Program-made: the position numbers and the translations under genes
The notes under the pieces: generated by a model
What the model was told of the DNA's origin: nothing
Seen by the model: the letters and a program-made list of their open reading frames with translations, nothing else
Databases searched by the model: none
Shown here: positions 25,141 through 33,440 of the stretch, piece by piece
How positions within the stretch are numbered: position 1 is the stretch's first letter
Layout of the letters: every line of letters starts with the position of its first letter
From: Paenibacillus riograndensis SBR5
GTDB taxonomy: Bacteria; Bacillota; Bacilli; Paenibacillales; Paenibacillaceae
Assembly (NCBI RefSeq): GCF_000981585.1
Contig: NZ_LN831776.1
Span: 7,557,903 to 7,621,902 of the forward strand
Direction of reading: 5' to 3'
Length of the DNA stretch: 64,000 nt

Positions 25141-25292
25141 AAGCTGTGGTCTCCTTCGCCCAAATTATGTATATCGCTATTAACACGATTGTATCACATA
25201 TCCCTTGGAAACTAAGCAAATAACCTCTCACTGCCGGAATAGGCGGCAGCGGGAGGTTATGAACAGACAAGTATTTCAGGCCAGTGTCCGGG

Positions 25293-26429
25293 TTAAGACT
25301 TCACCGGAAGCCAGCCCGGCGTATGAATCAGCGCTCTCCAGAGCGGATCGGGGATGACGAGAGCATCTTGGGCAGCAGGGTCCAGTTCTGTATCTATTTC
25401 ATCGGCACGGCCTTCCGCCACCTTCTGCACCCAATCCGGTTCAATCAGCAGCGGACGGCCCAGCGCCACCAGACTGATTCCGCTGGACAGGCTCTTCAGT
25501 GCATCATCAGCACTGTACAGAGAACCGACACCGATTACCGGCAGTCCGCTGCCTGCACGGTCAACAATCTGCTCAATCCGCGGACGGCTGTCCCCGGTCC
25601 CACGGTGCGGCCGCGACCACAGATCCATCTGCGAGACGTGCAGATAGTCCAGTCCCTCTTCCTTCAGCGCATCGATAAGCGCGAAGGTCTCAGACATTGT
25701 AATCCCCGGTGTTTCCGGTTCTTCGGGGGAGAAGCGGTAGCCGACAAGGAACGGCGACGATGCATGTTTCTTCACCGCGCTTTTTACCGCGCGCAGAACA
25801 GCCAGCGGAAAAGCCAGGCGTTTCTGAAGATCTCCGCCCCAGCGGTCGCTGCGCGTATTGGAATGCGGCGAGAAAAACTGCTGCAGCAGATATCCGTTCG
25901 CACCGTGAATCTCCACGCCGTCGAATCCGGCTTCAATGGCCCGGCGCGCAGCTGCACCGAAATCGGCGATGATGCCTTCAATTTCATCGTCGGCCAGCGC
26001 ACGCGGCACAGGCCCATGGCCGCCGCCCGGAAGCTCTGACGGCACATTGCTTGCGCCGACGGGTTGTCCGTCCAGCAGCTGCTCCGGCGGGCATTGGCGT
26101 CCGCCGTGGAAAATCTGCAGAACCGCCTTCGCGCCTTCTCCCTTAATGGCTTCCGCCAGTCGGCGCAGACTCGGGATCAGCTCATCCCGGTCAGCACCAA
26201 ATTCGCCTGCGAAGCCTTTGCCTCCGCGCGATACGTATACACAGGCGGTGATGACCATCCCTGCACCCTTGGAGCGGCGGACATAATAATCAATTTCCGG
26301 CCCGGATACCGTCCCATCCTCATTCGAGGAGAGGTTGGTCATAGGCGCCATAACTACACGGTTTTTCAAGGAAATACTGCTTGCGAACTGGAAAGGCTCC
26401 AGCAGTGGACTGTAATCTGTTGTAGACAT
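25293..26429 (-). CDS. NADH:flavin oxidoreductase, old yellow enzyme family
   Basis: This is an FMN-dependent ene-reductase of 378 residues. It contains LKNRVVMAPMTNLSSNEDG, LQIFHGGRQCPPEQL (substrate/FMN region with HGGR), EIHGANGYLLQQFFSPHSN and TRSDRWGGDLQKR, all standard for OYE proteins of the YqiG/YqjM branch. C-terminal VIGVGSLYSADDAL and SLVALGRPLLIEPDW complete the phosphate-binding site. It probably reduces electrophilic alpha,beta-unsaturated compounds. It lies 64 bp downstream of, and on the same strand as, an HxlR-type regulator with an N-terminal Cys, a pairing known for electrophile-inducible reductases. Confidence 0.93.
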   Translation of the reverse strand: MSTTDYSPLLEPFQFASSISLKNRVVMAPMTNLSSNEDGTVSGPEIDYYVRRSKGAGMVITACVYVSRGGKGFAGEFGADRDELIPSLRRLAEAIKGEGAKAVLQIFHGGRQCPPEQLLDGQPVGASNVPSELPGGGHGPVPRALADDEIEGIIADFGAAARRAIEAGFDGVEIHGANGYLLQQFFSPHSNTRSDRWGGDLQKRLAFPLAVLRAVKSAVKKHASSPFLVGYRFSPEEPETPGITMSETFALIDALKEEGLDYLHVSQMDLWSRPHRGTGDSRPRIEQIVDRAGSGLPVIGVGSLYSADDALKSLSSGISLVALGRPLLIEPDWVQKVAEGRADEIDTELDPAAQDALVIPDPLWRALIHTPGWLPVKS

Positions 26430-26493
26430 GGCTAATAGATACCTCCATTATTTGATGTTTTATTGAAAGGGCTGTTTAGTATTCAGCAGGGTG

Positions 26494-26868
26494 CTACCGG
26501 TCACCGGGAGGGATGTCCTTCCAGATTACATTCTCGCCATAGTTTTTGCCCCAGTCATACATCATGCGCAGCACTGGCAGCAGACTTTGGCCATATTCCG
26601 TCAATGAGTATTCTACTCTCGGGGGAACCTCCGCATACACTTGCCTGAATACAAGCTGGTCTTCCTCCAGTTCGCGGAGCTGGTTGGTCAGCATTTTTTG
26701 GGTGATATGGGGAATCAGCTTTTTCAGCTCACTGAAGCGTTTCGTCCCTTCCAAGCCCAGATGCCACAGAATAATCAGCTTCCACTTCCCGCCGATGACA
26801 GCAAGCGTAAGTTCCTTCTCACAGTTGATTTCCTTCAGGTTAATGCGGTCCTTAATCTCCGTTGCCAA
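26494..26868 (-). CDS. HxlR-family regulator with N-terminal Cys (YodB/HypR-like)
   Basis: This 124-residue MarR/DUF24-type winged-helix protein has [20 protein letters not shown], with Cys near residue 16 in the position used for thiol redox sensing in YodB and HypR. The rest of the fold is present ([37 protein letters not shown]). It is transcribed toward the OYE reductase gene and likely controls it in response to quinones, aldehydes or disulfide stress. That assignment is by analogy; no binding site was identified with confidence in the 280-bp upstream spacer. Confidence 0.9.
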   Translation of the reverse strand: MATEIKDRINLKEINCEKELTLAVIGGKWKLIILWHLGLEGTKRFSELKKLIPHITQKMLTNQLRELEEDQLVFRQVYAEVPPRVEYSLTEYGQSLLPVLRMMYDWGKNYGENVIWKDIPPGDR

Positions 26869-27151
26869 TCTGAATCGGCCCCCTTCCCTCCTTAATCATA
26901 CTACAGAACACCGGCGAAACGCACATGGCAGGCGGAGCCGAAGAACTCACCGTTGGGGGAGAATTTCAGCTTTTCAGTTGATTTGTCCCCTTTCTTCCCT
27001 TGGTTTATCTATCCCACCCTTCGTGGAAGCAAGGTTATACTATTAAATGAAAGGTATCCCGGCAAAACATGACAACTTTACAAGGAGGTCCGAACGGCTG
27101 ATCAAGTCCCGGGTATTACAACACACTATATAGATGGAGGCAGATTAGAAC

Positions 27152-27472
27152 ATGGGCAAATTGGGAGTATGGGAACCCGCAGAACCGGGAGTCAAACGCT
27201 GTATCCTGAATGCGGCAGGCAGTCTGATGATGATGGAGGTTCATTTCGAAGAGGGAGCCGAGGGGTATGAGCACAGCCATCCCCATGAGCAGATGAGCTA
27301 CTGTCTGCGCGGAAGTTTCGAATTCCGCATTGACGGCAAGAAGCATAAGGTAAGCGCAGGCCAGAGTATTGCCATACCGCCAAACGCCAAACATGGCGTA
27401 ACCGCACTGGAAGCAGACTCAGCACTGCTCGATGCCTTCACGCCTATCCGTGAAGATTTGCTTAAGCGCTAG
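27152..27472 (+). CDS. Small cupin-domain protein
   Basis: This single-domain cupin of 106 residues has YEHSHPHEQMSYCLRGSFEF with the paired metal-ligand His and Glu of cupin motif 1, and PPNAKHGVTALEADSALLDAF supplying the motif-2 His. The fold binds a metal and usually acts as a small dioxygenase, isomerase or sensor, so the function is undetermined. GGAGG lies about 12 nt upstream of the ATG. A possible -10 TATACT is near 27037. It converges on hxlAB through a shared hairpin. Confidence 0.85.
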   Translation: MGKLGVWEPAEPGVKRCILNAAGSLMMMEVHFEEGAEGYEHSHPHEQMSYCLRGSFEFRIDGKKHKVSAGQSIAIPPNAKHGVTALEADSALLDAFTPIREDLLKR

Positions 27473-27518
27473 AACCGCTGATCTCAGGATTTATGACGAA
27501 TCCCGCCAACCGCTGCAC

Positions 27519-27564
27519 AACCAAGCACCGCCTGTCCGGTCTCCCGGGCAGGCGGTGCTTGGTT
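27519..27564. terminator. Bidirectional terminator between cupin gene and hxlB
   Basis: AACCAAGCACCGCCTG (27519-27534) pairs perfectly with 27549-27564. The TAA stop of hxlB (27563-27565) lies at the edge of this stem, the same design as at the pepT/HxlR junction. Confidence 0.85.
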
Positions 27565-28120
27565 ATTCCAGATTCGCATGGTTGCCGAACATCCGCGTGG
27601 AGGTCTGGCCGGTCTCTTCCATCATCCGCAGAATCACGGCATCATAGAAGAGCAGCAGAGTCTGCTCAAACAGCGAGGCCATTGGCTGGATGGTAATCCG
27701 GCCTCCATCCGCCTGCTCCTTGGGCGCACCCGGCAGCTTGACGACATGATCAGCCAGCAGTCCGATGGACGACTCCGGGGAGAGGGTCACCGCCACAACG
27801 GCGGCCCCCACAGCCCGGGCCTTCACTGCCATGGACAGCAGGCTAGCCGTCTCGCCGGACCCGGTGCCCAGCACCAGCACATCGCCCGGTCCAATCCCCG
27901 GCGTTACCGTTTCGCCGACTACGTAGGCATCCTTTCCGGCATGCATCAGCCGCATGGCGAAGGCCCGGCCCATGAGCCCGGAGCGGCCGGCGCCGGCGAC
28001 AAAAACCCGGCCGGAGCGCAGCAGCAGCTCCGCCATCTGCTCAGCCTCCGCTGCTCCGAGCTGCGCAACCGACCGCTGCAGCTCATTCACAATTTCCTGC
28101 GCATAGCTGAATGTATTCAT
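27563..28120 (-). CDS. hxlB: 6-phospho-3-hexuloisomerase
   Basis: This SIS-domain isomerase of 185 residues converts hexulose-6-phosphate to fructose-6-phosphate in the ribulose monophosphate formaldehyde-fixation pathway. The sugar-isomerase motifs VFVAGAGRSGLMGRAFAMRL, DVLVLGTGSGETASLL and VAVTLSPESSIGLLADHVV are present. The gene starts 7 bp after the hxlA stop, so the two are translated as an operon. It acts in the cytoplasm, mainly for formaldehyde detoxification in non-methylotrophs. Confidence 0.95.
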   Translation of the reverse strand: MNTFSYAQEIVNELQRSVAQLGAAEAEQMAELLLRSGRVFVAGAGRSGLMGRAFAMRLMHAGKDAYVVGETVTPGIGPGDVLVLGTGSGETASLLSMAVKARAVGAAVVAVTLSPESSIGLLADHVVKLPGAPKEQADGGRITIQPMASLFEQTLLLFYDAVILRMMEETGQTSTRMFGNHANLE

Positions 28121-28127
28121 AAGCGGC

Positions 28128-28760
28128 TCAGGCTTGGCTGACCAGGCGCTTCATTTCCGCCGCCGCTGCCTTCTGATCGCTTTCGCCGGTAATCCCGCCG
28201 CCAACGATGACCAGATCAGGACCGGCTGCAATCACTTCAGGCAATGTGTTCAGCTTGATGCCGCCGGCAATCGCTGTTTTGGCCTGTTTCACTACACTTT
28301 TGATTGCCTGCAAATCAGCAAAAGAGTTTTTCCCCTCCGCCTGATGGTCATAACCGGAATGCACGCAGACATAATCCACACCGAGCGCGTCTACTTCGGC
28401 AGCTCTGGCCGCAATGTCCTTGACGTTGATCAGGTCCACCAGAATCTCCCGGCCGCTTTTCTTCGCTTCCTCAACGGCCCCTTTAATCGTCGAGTCATCG
28501 GACACACCGAGTACGGTTACGATGTCTGCGCCTGCTTCAGCCGCCTTCATCACCTCGTACCCGCCGGCATCCATTATTTTCAGGTCAGCCAGCACGGTCA
28601 GGGCCGGAAAGGCTTCCTTAATTGCCTTCACAGCATGCAGGCCTTCATTAATGACAATCGGTGTGCCGATCTCCACGATATCAATAAATCCGGCGACTTC
28701 CGAGACAATTTCCTTGGCTCCATCAATATTTACAAGGTCCAGCGCTAATTGCAGCTTCAT
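28128..28760 (-). CDS. hxlA: 3-hexulose-6-phosphate synthase
   Basis: This TIM-barrel aldolase of the OMP-decarboxylase suprafamily (210 residues) condenses formaldehyde with ribulose-5-phosphate. Key segments are LQLALDLVNIDGAKEIV, VLADLKIMDAGGYEVMKAAE with the catalytic DxKxxD-like pattern, VCVHSGYDHQAEGKNSF and the phosphate loop AIAGGIKLNTLPEVIAAGPD. It is the first gene of hxlAB. An inverted repeat of HxlR type lies upstream, and its -10 box TACAAT (28810-28805) has a poor -35, as expected for an activated promoter. Confidence 0.95.
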   Translation of the reverse strand: MKLQLALDLVNIDGAKEIVSEVAGFIDIVEIGTPIVINEGLHAVKAIKEAFPALTVLADLKIMDAGGYEVMKAAEAGADIVTVLGVSDDSTIKGAVEEAKKSGREILVDLINVKDIAARAAEVDALGVDYVCVHSGYDHQAEGKNSFADLQAIKSVVKQAKTAIAGGIKLNTLPEVIAAGPDLVIVGGGITGESDQKAAAAEMKRLVSQA

Positions 28761-28853
28761 CTATTCAAGCCCCTTTTCAATAGTTTTAAGTAAGTGCTTC
28801 ACCTATTGTAGGTTCATAACTTCAGCAAGGGAAGTAGGCACTTTGCCGTATTG

Positions 28854-28873
28854 TAGTTACCTGAAGGATACTA
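28854..28873. promoter_or_regulatory. Candidate HxlR-type operator upstream of hxlAB
   Basis: TAGTTACC-TGAA-GGATACTA is an inverted repeat with one mismatch, resembling known DUF24/HxlR-family sites. It is centred roughly 55 bp upstream of the -10 box TACAAT, a position that fits activation, as reported for HxlR in Bacillus subtilis. A second related half-site occurs near 28806-28830 (TATTGTAGGTTCATAAC). Confidence 0.55.
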
Positions 28874-29031
28874 TTGTGCGGGTACGGGACTGCCTAAGGG
28901 GTAGGCATTCAGAAAGTCATGTACATTTTTTTCAGAATCTTCGTAAAAACACTGCATTTTCATTAAAGCTGTGCTAACATACACCTTGTTTACAGATTGG
29001 AGCAACATGAAATCAGTAAAAGAGGTGTGTA

Positions 29032-30417
29032 ATGAACCAAACGAAACACCAGGAGTTTAATTTGGTTAAGCTGACCTGGCCTATTTTTCTGGAGCTGTTT
29101 CTCTTCATGCTGATGGGAAGTGTGGATACGTTCATGATCAGCTCCGTGTCTGATGATGCGGTGTCCGGCGTGGGCGCTGCCAATCAGATTATAAGTATCG
29201 CTATACTCGTGCTTAGCGTGATCGGCAACGGGGCGGCCATTGTCGTTTCGCAATATCTCGGATCCAGGAAGCCCAAAGAGGCGGCGGAGGTCACAGGCAA
29301 TGCCGTTACACTCAATCTGGCCGTAGGCATTATTTTTAGTACAGCCATACTGGTCTTCGGGGAAGCGCTGCTGAGAGCGCTGAATGTGACAGGGGATATT
29401 CTCATCCATGCCAAGGTTTATATTCATATTGTCGGTGGCGGAATTTTCCTGCAGGCGCTGATCAATGCCCTGGCTACGACCATACGCACCTACGGATTCA
29501 CCAAACAGACGATGATGGTCTCCCTGCTGATGAATCTTATTCACGTAGCCGGCAACTATTTGCTGATCTTCGGTCATTTCGGTTTGCCTGCGCTGGGTGT
29601 ACAGGGAGCGGCAATTTCTACAGTAGCCAGCCGTTTGATCTGCCTCGTTATTTTTTTCCTGCTGCTCTATAGAATTATGGAAGTGCGGGTGAAACTGGCG
29701 TATTACATTCATCTTTCCAAAAAATATGTGCTGCAAATTCTCAAGATCGGCATCCCGTCGGCTTTTGAATCGGTGATTTATCAATCCTGCCAGCTGATTT
29801 TCACCTTATATATTACGTATCTGGGCGCAGAGGCTATGGCCACCCGCCAGTATGCACTGAATATTTCCAACTATATTTATCTTTTCAGCGTAGCGGTAGC
29901 TATGGGGACCTCGATTATCGTGGGGCATCTCGTGGGGGCAAGACGGCCGGAGGAGGCCTACAAGCGGGTATTCAAGAGTGTGAAGTGGGCGCTGCTTGTC
30001 ACGGTCATCATTGATGTTGCCGTCATTTTCTTCCGCGTGCCGCTGATGGGGCTGTTCACGGATAATCTGGAGATTATCGCTTTGGGCGCACAGGTGATTC
30101 TGCTCAGTATTTTTCTGGAGACGGGCCGCACCTGCAACCTGGTCATTATCAACTCGCTGCGCGCTTCGGGCGATGCCAAGTTCCCTGTCTATATGGGCTT
30201 CATTTCGATGGTCTGCATCAGTCTGCCGCTCGGCTATGTGCTGGTGTTCCAGCTTCATCTGGGCCTGGCCGGAGTCTGGCTGGCTACCGCTGCTGACGAA
30301 TGGCTCCGGGCGGTGATCATGTTTTTCCGCTGGAAGAGCCGGGCTTGGGTGAAGCATCGCCTGATTGAACACGAGACGGCAGAGCCTGCTGCCCCAACTG
30401 CCGCATCGTCGCATTGA
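29032..30417 (+). CDS. MATE-family multidrug efflux transporter
   Basis: This is an integral membrane antiporter of 461 residues with about 12 helices in two halves. Helix 1 holds FLELFLFMLMGSVDTFMISS, followed by VSGVGAANQIISIAILVLSVIGNG, a MATE-type pattern. The second half starts LKIGIPSAFESVIYQSCQLIF. It likely exports a cationic drug or metabolite using Na+ or H+. An SD (AAAGAGGTG) precedes the ATG. It is divergent from hxlAB and followed by a terminator. Confidence 0.92.
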   Translation: MNQTKHQEFNLVKLTWPIFLELFLFMLMGSVDTFMISSVSDDAVSGVGAANQIISIAILVLSVIGNGAAIVVSQYLGSRKPKEAAEVTGNAVTLNLAVGIIFSTAILVFGEALLRALNVTGDILIHAKVYIHIVGGGIFLQALINALATTIRTYGFTKQTMMVSLLMNLIHVAGNYLLIFGHFGLPALGVQGAAISTVASRLICLVIFFLLLYRIMEVRVKLAYYIHLSKKYVLQILKIGIPSAFESVIYQSCQLIFTLYITYLGAEAMATRQYALNISNYIYLFSVAVAMGTSIIVGHLVGARRPEEAYKRVFKSVKWALLVTVIIDVAVIFFRVPLMGLFTDNLEIIALGAQVILLSIFLETGRTCNLVIINSLRASGDAKFPVYMGFISMVCISLPLGYVLVFQLHLGLAGVWLATAADEWLRAVIMFFRWKSRAWVKHRLIEHETAEPAAPTAASSH

Positions 30418-30430
30418 TCTACGGAAACGA

Positions 30431-30480
30431 AAAAGCGGTTCAACCTGATCTCTCCAGATCCGGTGAGCCGCTCTTTTTTA
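30431..30480 (+). terminator. Terminator after the MATE transporter
   Basis: GCGGTTCAACCTGATCT pairs imperfectly with AGATCCGGTGAGCCGC around a 4-nt loop, followed by TTTTTT (30474-30479). Confidence 0.85.
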
Positions 30481-30523
30481 CATAACATGTTCCAATTTAT
30501 AACCGAGAAGGGTGAAGGTCACG

Positions 30524-31126
30524 ATGACAATGAATGAAGCGAAAAAAATACAGTCTGAGCGGTTCAATAGCCTCGCTTCCGACTGGAGCAACAGTGATGA
30601 GGCGATACGGCAGGCGGAAAAAGCTGTCAACGTCCTTGGTATACAAAGCGGACAGAGCCTCCTGGACGTAGCTTCCGGCACCGGTGTGATTCTCCACGCG
30701 CTTAAGCAGCTTCAGATTTCCCCCGGCCATTACCTGGCAATGGATATCTCTTCAGCCATGCTGGAGAAGCTGCATTCCGCCTTCCCCGAGGCTGAGACAG
30801 CCTGCGCCGATTTCGAGCAGCCCTTCACCTGTCAGCGGGGCTTTGACTATGTGCTGATCTATAACAGCATCCCCCATTTTTCCGATCTGGACATGCTGTT
30901 CACCAACGCGAAGCGCAGCCTGCTGCCGGGCGGCACTTTTATGATTGCCCATTCCAGAACACGGCAAGGCCTGAAGGAGCATCATCAGCGCATCGGCTAC
31001 AAAAGTGAGCGTGCACCGATTCCTGCCGATGAAGAGCTGGCTCTTCTGGCTGAAAATTATGATTTTGACCAGATTTCCTTTGCCGATGAGGAATTCTTCT
31101 GCTTCACCTGCCACAGGAAGGGCTAG
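30524..31126 (+). CDS. Class I SAM-dependent methyltransferase
   Basis: This protein of about 200 residues has the Rossmann methyltransferase fold. Motif I is LLDVASGTGVILHAL, the acidic residue of motif II is in YLAMDISSAMLEKL, ETACADFEQPF is motif III, and YVLIYNSIPHFSDLDMLF is motif IV. It resembles UbiE/MenG-like enzymes, but the substrate is unknown. The frame extends to a GTG at 30512; ATG 30524 or 30530 behind the GAAGGGTGAAGG region is more plausible. It lies just after the MATE terminator and is probably an independent unit. Confidence 0.88.
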   Translation: MTMNEAKKIQSERFNSLASDWSNSDEAIRQAEKAVNVLGIQSGQSLLDVASGTGVILHALKQLQISPGHYLAMDISSAMLEKLHSAFPEAETACADFEQPFTCQRGFDYVLIYNSIPHFSDLDMLFTNAKRSLLPGGTFMIAHSRTRQGLKEHHQRIGYKSERAPIPADEELALLAENYDFDQISFADEEFFCFTCHRKG

Positions 31127-31189
31127 GCCCCTTCTCTGGTGCAGCGCACACTTGCAGGAGGCTTCCATATCATCAATCGCCTGAACCCC

Positions 31190-32527
31190 TCAGTTTTGTT
31201 TGTCTACCGCTTCTTTATGCTTGGCGGCAAACTGCTCCGGTGTCACCGCTTTGCCGAACAGCGCCTGAATCATATCGAGGTGGACCTGTGCGGCGCCTGG
31301 CTTCATCTGTACATCCGCAAACAGGGTGAGGCTGCTGGCATGATTGAGTTCGTTAAGCAGATCCACGTAGAGGTGCGGCAGCTCGGAATTTGAAGTATCG
31401 ACTTTCGTTGCCGGAATAACGCCTGCGGTGGTTACAGAATCCTGTCCCCATTTGGTTACAAAGTACTCGACAAATGCTTTGGCTTCTTCCTTGACCTTGG
31501 AGGATTCCGCTACGAACAGTCCCACACCGGGTCCGCCCACCCAACTGTTGATGTCCCCTTTGCCGCCGTCTACAGTAGGGAACTTGAAGAATTTAACCTT
31601 GTCTTTGAACTCCTGCCGGATATCCGGGTTGGTGGTAAAGTTAGGAAGCTCCCATGTTCCCGTCAGGTACATAGCCGCTTTTTCATTCACGAACTCCGAC
31701 TTGCCTTCATCGTTGGACAAGCCGTTAAAGCCCTTATTGAAGGCGTTCATATCCACCAGCGTCTGCACCTCAACCGCCGCCCGGATCAGCCCCGGATCAT
31801 CAAATGAGCCTGTCCCATTCGTCGCTCTCTTCAAGGTATCGCTTCCCGCGATCCGGTCAGCCAGATACATGTACCACAGCGAGCCGGTCCAGCGGTCTTT
31901 GTTGCCCAAGGCGATCGGGGCTACACCGTTATCGGAGAGTTTTTTCACAACATGCTTGAATTCATTATAGGTTGCCGGAACCTGCAGATTGTATTTAGCA
32001 AAAATATCTTTGTTATAATAAACCGGCGAGATATTCAGCTCGATGGGCAGGGCGTAGGTCTTGCCATCCACCACAAAAGCTTCGGTAGTACCGGGAACGA
32101 ATTTATCCTTAAGCTGTTCACCGTCCAGGACATCATCCAGCGGGGCGAACAATCCGCCTTTTACATAAGGCTCCATGAAGCCCGCCGCCCAGGTGATGCC
32201 TACATCCGGCAGCTCGTTGGAGGCCGACAGCACCTTCAGCTTGCTCTTGTACTGCTCGTTTTCTAATACTTCCTGCTTGATCGTAACGTTCGGATAATCC
32301 TTTTGGTAATCGTCAATGATCTGTCCGACCAGTTTATTCTGCTGGGCCGAGATTCCCGCCGGCCATAAATGCATCATTGTGATGGTAACTTTCTGTGCCT
32401 GTGTACCAGTGGATGCCAAGGCATTGGCCGGGGAGCCTGTGCTGATCCCAGCCCCGCTGCAGCCTGACAGAACGAGTCCCAGCATAGACATCAATACCAG
32501 GTTTTTGATTATCTTGTTCCTTGGCAT
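31190..32527 (-). CDS. Extracellular sugar-binding lipoprotein, not linked to permease genes
   Basis: This CUT1-type solute-binding protein (445 residues) has a lipoprotein signal peptide with lipobox LSGC (LVLMSMLGLVLSGCSG). The mature part contains LPDVGITWAAGFMEPYVKGG, ALPIELNISPVYYNKDIFAK and MYLTGTWELPNF, all normal for sugar binders. ATG 32527 has GGAGG upstream; the five extra codons to 32542 are rejected. No permease is adjacent. It lies immediately downstream of a YesMN-type kinase/regulator pair on the same strand, so it may deliver a ligand signal to that kinase or serve a distant transporter. Confidence 0.9.
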   Translation of the reverse strand: MPRNKIIKNLVLMSMLGLVLSGCSGAGISTGSPANALASTGTQAQKVTITMMHLWPAGISAQQNKLVGQIIDDYQKDYPNVTIKQEVLENEQYKSKLKVLSASNELPDVGITWAAGFMEPYVKGGLFAPLDDVLDGEQLKDKFVPGTTEAFVVDGKTYALPIELNISPVYYNKDIFAKYNLQVPATYNEFKHVVKKLSDNGVAPIALGNKDRWTGSLWYMYLADRIAGSDTLKRATNGTGSFDDPGLIRAAVEVQTLVDMNAFNKGFNGLSNDEGKSEFVNEKAAMYLTGTWELPNFTTNPDIRQEFKDKVKFFKFPTVDGGKGDINSWVGGPGVGLFVAESSKVKEEAKAFVEYFVTKWGQDSVTTAGVIPATKVDTSNSELPHLYVDLLNELNHASSLTLFADVQMKPGAAQVHLDMIQALFGKAVTPEQFAAKHKEAVDKQN

Positions 32528-32642
32528 TCCAACAACCTCCATAATTTTTGTTATACGGTTAATGTAAACGCCATCATTTACATTTTAGCATCGCGGCCGG
32601 AGGGCTATAAGATCACGATTATTGGTTATAATTCCACTTTTA

Positions 32643-33440
32643 TTAGATTTCGCCGCGCCCATCCTTCATTTGATGGCGGTAGCGGCTAGGACTCATGTCT
32701 TCCAGGGACTTAAATACCTTGATAAAATATTTATCCGTACGGTAGCCCACCCGTTCACCGATCTCTATAATCGGCAAGCTGGTCTGCAGCAGCAGCTCCT
32801 TGGCCCGCTGAATTCTCAGGCGGGATAAATATTCGCTGAACGGCACTCCGGTCTGCTCCTTGAAAAGCACGCTGAAGTAGCTCGCATTCAAGTGAATCCT
32901 TCCGGCCACCTCAGCCATGGTCAGCTGCTCATGCAGATGCTGCTCCACATAGGCCAGGGCTTCTTTTACCGGCTCACCCATCCCCGCTGTATCGGGATCG
33001 ATCTCCAGCAGCTTATGGTCAACCAGCTTTTCCAGCTTCTCGCGGCGCTGCTGCTCTTCTTCCTGTTTCAGAGCAGCTTCGACCACCTGCACCAGCTCCT
33101 CTTTGTCCAGCGGCTTCAGCAGATAATTGACTGCCCCCAGCCTAAGCGCCTGCTGCACATAATCGAATTCGGCATAGCCGGAAATAACAATAATGACCGG
33201 CTTCCGCACTTGCCCCTCCAGCGAGCGGATCAGATCCAGTCCACTGACCTCAGGCATGCGGACATCTGTAATCAGCAGATGCACCCGCCCATTCAGCAGC
33301 CGCTCACGCGCATCAATTCCATTCTCCGCCGTTTCTACGATATACCGGCCAGCCGCCCACACCTCCAGTGTCTGCCTGATGCCCTGCCGCGTTCTCGGCT
33401 CATCGTCCACGACCAGAATCGTTCTGTTGCCCAGATTCAT
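32643..33440 (-). CDS. Response regulator with AraC-type DNA-binding domain (YesN-like)
   Basis: The receiver domain (ILVVDDEPRTRQGI, phospho-acceptor Asp in LLITDVRMPEVSGLDL, Lys in NYLLKPLDKEEL) is followed by a linker helix and two AraC-type helix-turn-helix units (AEVAGRIHLNASYFSVLFKE and IIEIGERVGYRTDKYFIKVF). It would be phosphorylated by the kinase encoded just upstream and activate carbohydrate-use genes, probably including the adjacent binding protein. ATG 33440 has GGAGGG and overlaps the kinase's 3' end by 41 bp, implying translational coupling; ten residues upstream in the open frame are not used. Confidence 0.93.
   Translation of the reverse strand: MNLGNRTILVVDDEPRTRQGIRQTLEVWAAGRYIVETAENGIDARERLLNGRVHLLITDVRMPEVSGLDLIRSLEGQVRKPVIIVISGYAEFDYVQQALRLGAVNYLLKPLDKEELVQVVEAALKQEEEQQRREKLEKLVDHKLLEIDPDTAGMGEPVKEALAYVEQHLHEQLTMAEVAGRIHLNASYFSVLFKEQTGVPFSEYLSRLRIQRAKELLLQTSLPIIEIGERVGYRTDKYFIKVFKSLEDMSPSRYRHQMKDGRGEI

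Noticed and set aside
28134..28748. Plus-strand 204-residue frame opposite hxlA
   Set aside because: Antisense shadow of a well-conserved enzyme; no SD and no family features.
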